The position numbers and the translations under genes were made by a program. From positions 1 to 10,456 of the forward strand of contig JAPPBK010000049.1 in NCBI GenBank assembly GCA_026705105.1: 10,456 bases of DNA, given 5' to 3'. Origin of the DNA: Chloroflexota bacterium (lineage in GTDB: Bacteria > Chloroflexota > Dehalococcoidia > Bin125). Under the pieces are notes generated by a model. The model did no database searches. It was not told the DNA's origin and saw only the letters and a program-made list of their open reading frames with translations. Positions 6,686-10,456 of the stretch are shown in pieces (position 1 is the stretch's first letter; the number at the start of each line of letters is the position of its first letter).

Positions 6686-7933
6686 TCAGTTGGCCAGCAC
6701 CTGCAGCTCGTCGCCCGTCTCGGCAACGTGGGGGAGCAGCACCAGCGCCGCGTTCTGGCCGTGCGCGCCGTACGCGGCGGTGGCCGCGCCGACGATCCGG
6801 TCCTCGATCTGCTCTGGCACGAATCCCAGTCTGCAGGCGGTGTCCAGCTCGGCCAACGTGGCGTGCGGCGGAATCTTGCGTTGATTGACAATCTGCGCCG
6901 CCGCGACGGCCGAGAGCGCGCCCGATGCGCCAACGGCATAGCCCACGTTGGGCGAAACCGTGGCGGCGTACATGTCCAGTGTGCGGCGCCCAAACGCGCG
7001 CTCAACGATGTCCGTCTCCCGCTCGTCGCCGGGTTCGGAGCCGAGGCCGGCGGCGACGATCACGTCGATGTCGGAGGGCGAGACTTCGCCGCCCAACATC
7101 GCTTCACCGGTCGCGCGCCGCGCGATCTCCACGTCGGTCGGCCCGAGTCCGTCGCCCATCGGACCGGCGGTCATCGCTTCGCCGGCGATCTCGGCGTAGA
7201 CGTGCACGCCGCGCTGGGTGGCGAGCTGGCGGTCTTCCAGCATCAGGGCCGCGGCCCCTTCGCCGAGAATCATGCCCGCTCGGTCGGCGTCGAACGGCCG
7301 CTGGGCGCGTAAATCGTCCGACGGATCGAGCAGGCCCGACGACTCGTAGGCCTGCCAGACTTCCGATCGGAGCGGCGCTTCGGCGCCGATCGCGAGCGCG
7401 GCTCTGACCACGCCGGAGCGGATCAGTTGCGCGGCCAGCACCACCGCGGCGAGGCCGGATGCACCGCCGGTCGAGACCGTGAGCACGGGGCCCGCGACAT
7501 CGAGACCCAGGGAGGCGCCGGCGAGCCCGGATCCCAGTCTCGTCCATCCGTCGCCGGCGCCCGGATGCGCAATCCCCGTGACCGCGCCGACGACAAATGC
7601 GTTCTGCTGGTTGAACTCGATGCGTGCATCGGTCTGCGCCTGGATCGCGGCGTCGAGGGCGAGCTGTGAGGCGCGATCCATGCGCGTCAAGAGCCACGGC
7701 GGAGCGCCCGACGGCCCTGCCCACGAGTCGGGAACCTGGCCGGCCGCCGCCGCGCGCGGCGCTGAGAAGGCGGTCAACCGCGAGATGCAGACGCGTCCTT
7801 CACACAACGCCGCCCAGAAGTCGTCTGTCCGCAGCCCAGCCGCCGTCACTGCGCCCAGGCCGGTAATCACTACGCGACGGCGCTCGCCGATCTCCTCGGT
7901 TCTGACGCCCCTGCCGATGTTCCCGCTGACCAT
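6686..7933 (-). CDS. Ketoacyl-ACP-synthase (FabF/KS)-like protein lacking all active-site residues
   Basis: A 415-aa protein with the length and framework of FabF-type condensing enzymes. RRVVITGLGAVTAAG (19-33) opens the thiolase fold, IRSGVVRAALAIGAEAP (171-187) follows the nucleophile helix, and RPFDADRAGMILGEGAAALMLE (212-233) is nearly canonical. The active site is not. Where FabF has TACASG the sequence is TGGASG (155-160), so Cys is Gly157. NAHGTST aligns with AAGLGSE (His to Gly296). KSxxGHxxGAAG aligns with SPNVGYAVGASG (327-338; Lys to Ser327, His to Tyr332). The GFGG gating loop is YGAHG (388-392). It cannot condense acyl chains by the known mechanism. A chain-length-factor-like or scaffold role is possible, but those proteins usually carry Gln for Cys. 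The ATG at 7933 has GAGGGGG 6 nt upstream (7940-7946), giving a 19-aa extension before the fold. First gene of a probable operon. Confidence 0.9.
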   Translation of the reverse strand: MVSGNIGRGVRTEEIGERRRVVITGLGAVTAAGLRTDDFWAALCEGRVCISRLTAFSAPRAAAAGQVPDSWAGPSGAPPWLLTRMDRASQLALDAAIQAQTDARIEFNQQNAFVVGAVTGIAHPGAGDGWTRLGSGLAGASLGLDVAGPVLTVSTGGASGLAAVVLAAQLIRSGVVRAALAIGAEAPLRSEVWQAYESSGLLDPSDDLRAQRPFDADRAGMILGEGAAALMLEDRQLATQRGVHVYAEIAGEAMTAGPMGDGLGPTDVEIARRATGEAMLGGEVSPSDIDVIVAAGLGSEPGDERETDIVERAFGRRTLDMYAATVSPNVGYAVGASGALSAVAAAQIVNQRKIPPHATLAELDTACRLGFVPEQIEDRIVGAATAAYGAHGQNAALVLLPHVAETGDELQVLAN

Positions 7934-7961
7934 CTCGTGCCCCCTCGCGAGACCGCGCGTG

Positions 7962-7979
7962 AGGTGTGGTACGACACCT
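7962..7979. promoter_or_regulatory. 18-bp near-palindrome upstream of the ketosynthase-like gene, possible operator
   Basis: AGGTGTGGTACGACACCT reads almost the same on both strands: 6-bp arms AGGTGT/ACACCT around GGTACG, whose central GTAC is also symmetric, so 16 of 18 positions match. It lies 28 bp before the minus-strand ATG, between the ribosome site and where a promoter would be, a usual place for a repressor operator. No regulator gene of a matching family is adjacent. The minus strand shows no convincing promoter boxes, and no second copy was noticed in the window. Confidence 0.45.
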
Positions 7980-7999
7980 TCAGGCGTGGATAGCTTGCT

Positions 8000-8028
8000 T
8001 TGCCGATTGCCGAAAACGCTGCTACGAT
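8000..8028 (+). promoter_or_regulatory. Promoter of the hrcA-grpE-dnaK operon
   Basis: TTGCCG (8000-8005) and TACGAT (8023-8028) are separated by 17 bp, each matching 4 of 6 positions of the housekeeping sigma consensus. Transcription would start near 8035, placing the CIRCE operator at about +1 to +28, exactly where HrcA binding blocks initiation in other bacteria. The spacing to CIRCE makes this the most credible promoter in the window. Confidence 0.7.
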
Positions 8029-8035
8029 GACCGCG

Positions 8036-8062
8036 TTAGCACTCTCCGAGGTAGAGTGCTAA
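8036..8062 (+). promoter_or_regulatory. CIRCE operator (HrcA binding site), perfect copy
   Basis: TTAGCACTC (8036-8044), nine-base spacer TCCGAGGTA (8045-8053), GAGTGCTAA (8054-8062). Both arms match the CIRCE consensus at all nine positions and the spacer has the standard length. It is 48 bp upstream of hrcA, so HrcA represses its own operon and heat stress or GroEL shortage relieves this. In RNA the arms can pair as a 9-bp hairpin at the 5' end of the transcript. Confidence 0.98.
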
Positions 8063-8110
8063 GTCCAGCCTAGCGGAGCCTCAGGACTGAAACCCGGCGC
8101 AACTCGAGCT

Positions 8111-9229
8111 ATGTCCTCCCCCATCTCATCTCGCGAGCTGTCCCAGCGACGCGCCGGCATACTGCAGTTGGTCGTTCAGGACTATATCGAGACCGCGACG
8201 CCGGTGGCCTCGCGGCATGTCGTCGAAAAGTACGCGCTGCCCGCGTCGCCGGCGACGATTCGGCACGAGATGCACGCGCTGGAAGAGGGCGGCTACCTGA
8301 CCCACCCGCACACGTCGGCCGGTCGCGTGCCGTCGAACCTGGGCTACCGCCACTTTGTCCAGTCGCTGATGGGCCACGCCGAACTCGGCCAGGCCGAACA
8401 GGCGCAGGTGCGGCACCAGTTCTTCCAGGCGGCGCCCTCGGTCGACGAATGGGTGGAACTGGCCGCCAACGTGCTTGCCCGTTCACTGGGCTTGCTCGTG
8501 ATCGTTGCGCCGCCCCACCCCGAGCAACTGCGGATTCGCCAGCTCGAACTGATCTCGCTGAACGAACTGCTCGTGCTGATGATCGTGGTTGTCCAGGAAG
8601 CGCGCATGATTCGCCAACTGATGCCGCTGCCTCAGCCGGTCGAAGTGGATGAACTTGACGAACTCGCGGCCCGGCTGTCCGGGACGTTGCGCGGACAGTC
8701 GGCCGATGAAGTTCGCGCGGCGGCCCGCGCCTCGCTCGACTCGCCGGACACGCATCCGGTCCAACACTTCGTCCTCGACACCCTGGCTCAGGTGCTGCAT
8801 CGCGATGCCAGGCGAGCCGGCGTACCGGCCATCGCCGGCCTGGGCGGCATGGTCTCGCAACCCGAGTTTCAGCAGGAACCCGAGCGCTCGCTGGAACTGA
8901 TCGAACTCGTCGACCAGCAGGCCGCCGAAGACCTGATCCCTCCCGAAGTGCTGGAGGATTCGATGCTCGCCGGCGAGATGCACGTCCTGATCGGCGACGA
9001 CTATCCCAACGAGCTGTTGCAGGACTGCTCGCTGGTGCTGGCGCCTTACGGGTCATCGATCGGCGCAGCGCTGCACGCCGAGCGGGCGGCGGCCGCACTT
9101 GAGATTCCCGGATACGTCGGCATCGTCGGGCCCACGCGGATGAACTACCCGCGCAGCATCGCCGCTGCCCGCTTCTACTCGGGATTGCTGCAGGAGATGA
9201 TCGACGCCGTGTACGGAGCAGGCCGATGA
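8111..9229 (+). CDS. hrcA: Heat-inducible transcription repressor HrcA
   Basis: Represses class I heat-shock genes by binding CIRCE as a dimer; its folding depends on GroEL. The 372 aa are slightly longer than the common 340-350. The N-terminal winged helix covers about residues 10-85: QRRAGILQLVVQDYIETATPV, then SPATIRHEMHALEEGGYL (46-63) as the recognition region, and HTSAGRVPSNLGYRHFV (67-83), the hallmark HrcA segment. A GAF-like domain follows from about 115, with GLGGMVSQPEF (243-253), HVLIGDD (291-297), SLVLAPYG (307-314) and the C-terminal signature GPTRMNYPRSIA (340-351). The start at 8111 fits the family N-terminus but lacks a clear Shine-Dalgarno sequence, perhaps limiting its yield relative to grpE and dnaK. 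Its stop overlaps the grpE start by 4 bp (ATGA). Autoregulation through the upstream CIRCE is expected. Confidence 0.98.
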   Translation: MSSPISSRELSQRRAGILQLVVQDYIETATPVASRHVVEKYALPASPATIRHEMHALEEGGYLTHPHTSAGRVPSNLGYRHFVQSLMGHAELGQAEQAQVRHQFFQAAPSVDEWVELAANVLARSLGLLVIVAPPHPEQLRIRQLELISLNELLVLMIVVVQEARMIRQLMPLPQPVEVDELDELAARLSGTLRGQSADEVRAAARASLDSPDTHPVQHFVLDTLAQVLHRDARRAGVPAIAGLGGMVSQPEFQQEPERSLELIELVDQQAAEDLIPPEVLEDSMLAGEMHVLIGDDYPNELLQDCSLVLAPYGSSIGAALHAERAAAALEIPGYVGIVGPTRMNYPRSIAAARFYSGLLQEMIDAVYGAGR

Positions 9230-9831
9230 GCGCGGGCGAACAGGCCGTCGACCAGCACGACGACGTGGTCGAGCCCGGCCCCGAGGCCGAGCCGACCGCC
9301 AAGCCCGAGAGCGAGCTTGAATCGTTACGCCAGGAGTCGGCGCGCAATCTGGCTGGCTGGCAGCGTGCGCAGGCCGACTACGAAAACCTCAAGCGCCGCA
9401 GCGCCCAGGATGTCCGCGACCGCGTGCAGCAGTCGCAACGCGGGATCCTGCTCGATCTGCTCGACCTGGCCGATGACTTCGAGCGCGCCGAACGCGAAGC
9501 GCCCCAGCCGCCCGGCGACGAACCGGCCCCCGATGATCCCTGGCGCCAGGGAGTCGAACTGATTTCGCAGAAGCTGCACGCCCTGCTGCTCAAGCAGCAA
9601 GTGTCGCGGATCGAGACGGCGGACCGGCCTTTCGACCCCGAACTCCACGAAGCCGTCGGCCAGTTGCCCGGAGGCCACAACGAGATCGTCGCCGTGCTGC
9701 GCACGGGCTACACGATCGGCCCGAACGCTAGCCCGCGCGTACTGCGCGCGTCCCAGGTCATGGTCGGCGACGGCTCGATCGAACCACCGTCTCAGACAGA
9801 CAACCCGGAAGAACCGACATCCACCGATTAG
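9226..9831 (+). CDS. grpE: Nucleotide exchange factor GrpE
   Basis: Co-chaperone that releases ADP from DnaK. The 201 aa divide into a disordered acidic N-terminus (1-28), a long coiled-coil dimerisation helix at about 29-75 with AQADYENLKRR (48-58), the four-helix-bundle region LLDLLDLADDFERA (75-88), and the beta-domain that contacts DnaK. FDPELHEAVGQLP (136-148) is the family signature. The end of the beta-domain reads GYTIGPNASPRVLRASQVMV (161-180). Compared with the usual GYxLxDRVLRPAxV there are about four extra residues before RVLR, and RPA is RAS. It begins inside the hrcA stop (ATGA overlap), which implies translational coupling, and ends 10 bp before dnaK. Its product should act with the adjacent dnaK product. 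Confidence 0.97.
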   Translation: MSAGEQAVDQHDDVVEPGPEAEPTAKPESELESLRQESARNLAGWQRAQADYENLKRRSAQDVRDRVQQSQRGILLDLLDLADDFERAEREAPQPPGDEPAPDDPWRQGVELISQKLHALLLKQQVSRIETADRPFDPELHEAVGQLPGGHNEIVAVLRTGYTIGPNASPRVLRASQVMVGDGSIEPPSQTDNPEEPTSTD

Positions 9832-9841
9832 GAGCCATCCC

Positions 9842-10456
<615 letters not shown>

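Noticed and set aside
6050..7312. A 420-codon plus-strand open frame opposite the MBL-fold and KS-like genes
   Set aside because: It crosses the gap between two well-supported minus-strand genes and its product is Arg/Gly/Ala-rich without motifs.
6686..7933. Ketosynthase-like gene as a pseudogene
   Set aside because: No frameshift or stop, full length, strong ribosome site, and conserved structural motifs away from the active site.
6686..7933. Part of a polyketide biosynthetic cluster
   Set aside because: No second KS, ACP, ketoreductase or cyclase is present; the flanks are housekeeping genes.
4078..7933. Horizontally acquired island
   Set aside because: No integrase, transposase, tRNA or end repeats, and base composition looks the same as the flanking genes.
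8027..8062. An 11-codon ATG-to-TAA frame running through CIRCE, as a possible leader peptide
   Set aside because: Its ATG overlaps the predicted -10 box and would lie upstream of the transcription start, and it has no ribosome site.
8109..9347. A 412-codon open frame antisense to hrcA
   Set aside because: Arg/Ser/Pro-rich, no domain, and it mirrors hrcA and grpE exactly. Long antisense frames are expected in GC-rich coding DNA.

Overview
The window is G+C-rich (about two thirds by eye), densely coded chromosomal DNA made mostly of housekeeping genes. It most resembles a Chloroflexota-type bacterium; this is an inference from four signs. The heat-shock cluster runs hrcA-grpE-dnaK behind a perfect CIRCE operator, whereas high-GC Actinobacteria typically use HspR and dnaK-grpE-dnaJ. 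Rho is compact (425 aa) and lacks the long N-terminal insertion usual in Actinobacteria. A pyrG-transaldolase-rho neighbourhood is shared with Firmicutes and their relatives. The metallo-beta-lactamase-like and rho-adjacent genes also fit that group. No mobile element, tRNA, rRNA or CRISPR array was seen.

Layout. (1) Plus strand, 2-4074: the 3' part of pyrG (CTP synthase, glutaminase half), a four-helix membrane protein of DUF2269 type, a small transaldolase (TalC/FSA family), a 280-bp gap with a probable promoter and leader, rho, and an MmcQ/YjbR-family gene starting 2 bp after the rho stop. (2) Minus strand, 7933-4078: a probable three-gene operon with a ketoacyl-synthase-like protein first, then a divergent metallo-beta-lactamase-fold protein, then a CocE/NonD-type serine hydrolase. 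The convergent mmcQ and hydrolase genes end 3 bp apart. (3) Plus strand, 8111 to the window end: hrcA, grpE and the first 205 codons of dnaK, controlled by HrcA at CIRCE.

The most unusual part is the minus-strand operon. The ketosynthase keeps the thiolase-fold framework but has lost the nucleophilic Cys, both active-site His and the active-site Lys. The MBL-fold protein has lost most of the HxHxDH metal-binding motif and the His of its last conserved segment. The third gene, the alpha/beta hydrolase, has an intact Ser-Asp-His triad. Two probably non-catalytic enzyme homologues co-transcribed with an active hydrolase, behind an 18-bp near-palindrome that could be an operator, is the best candidate here for something undescribed. 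The rest follows known patterns, with small local oddities listed below.
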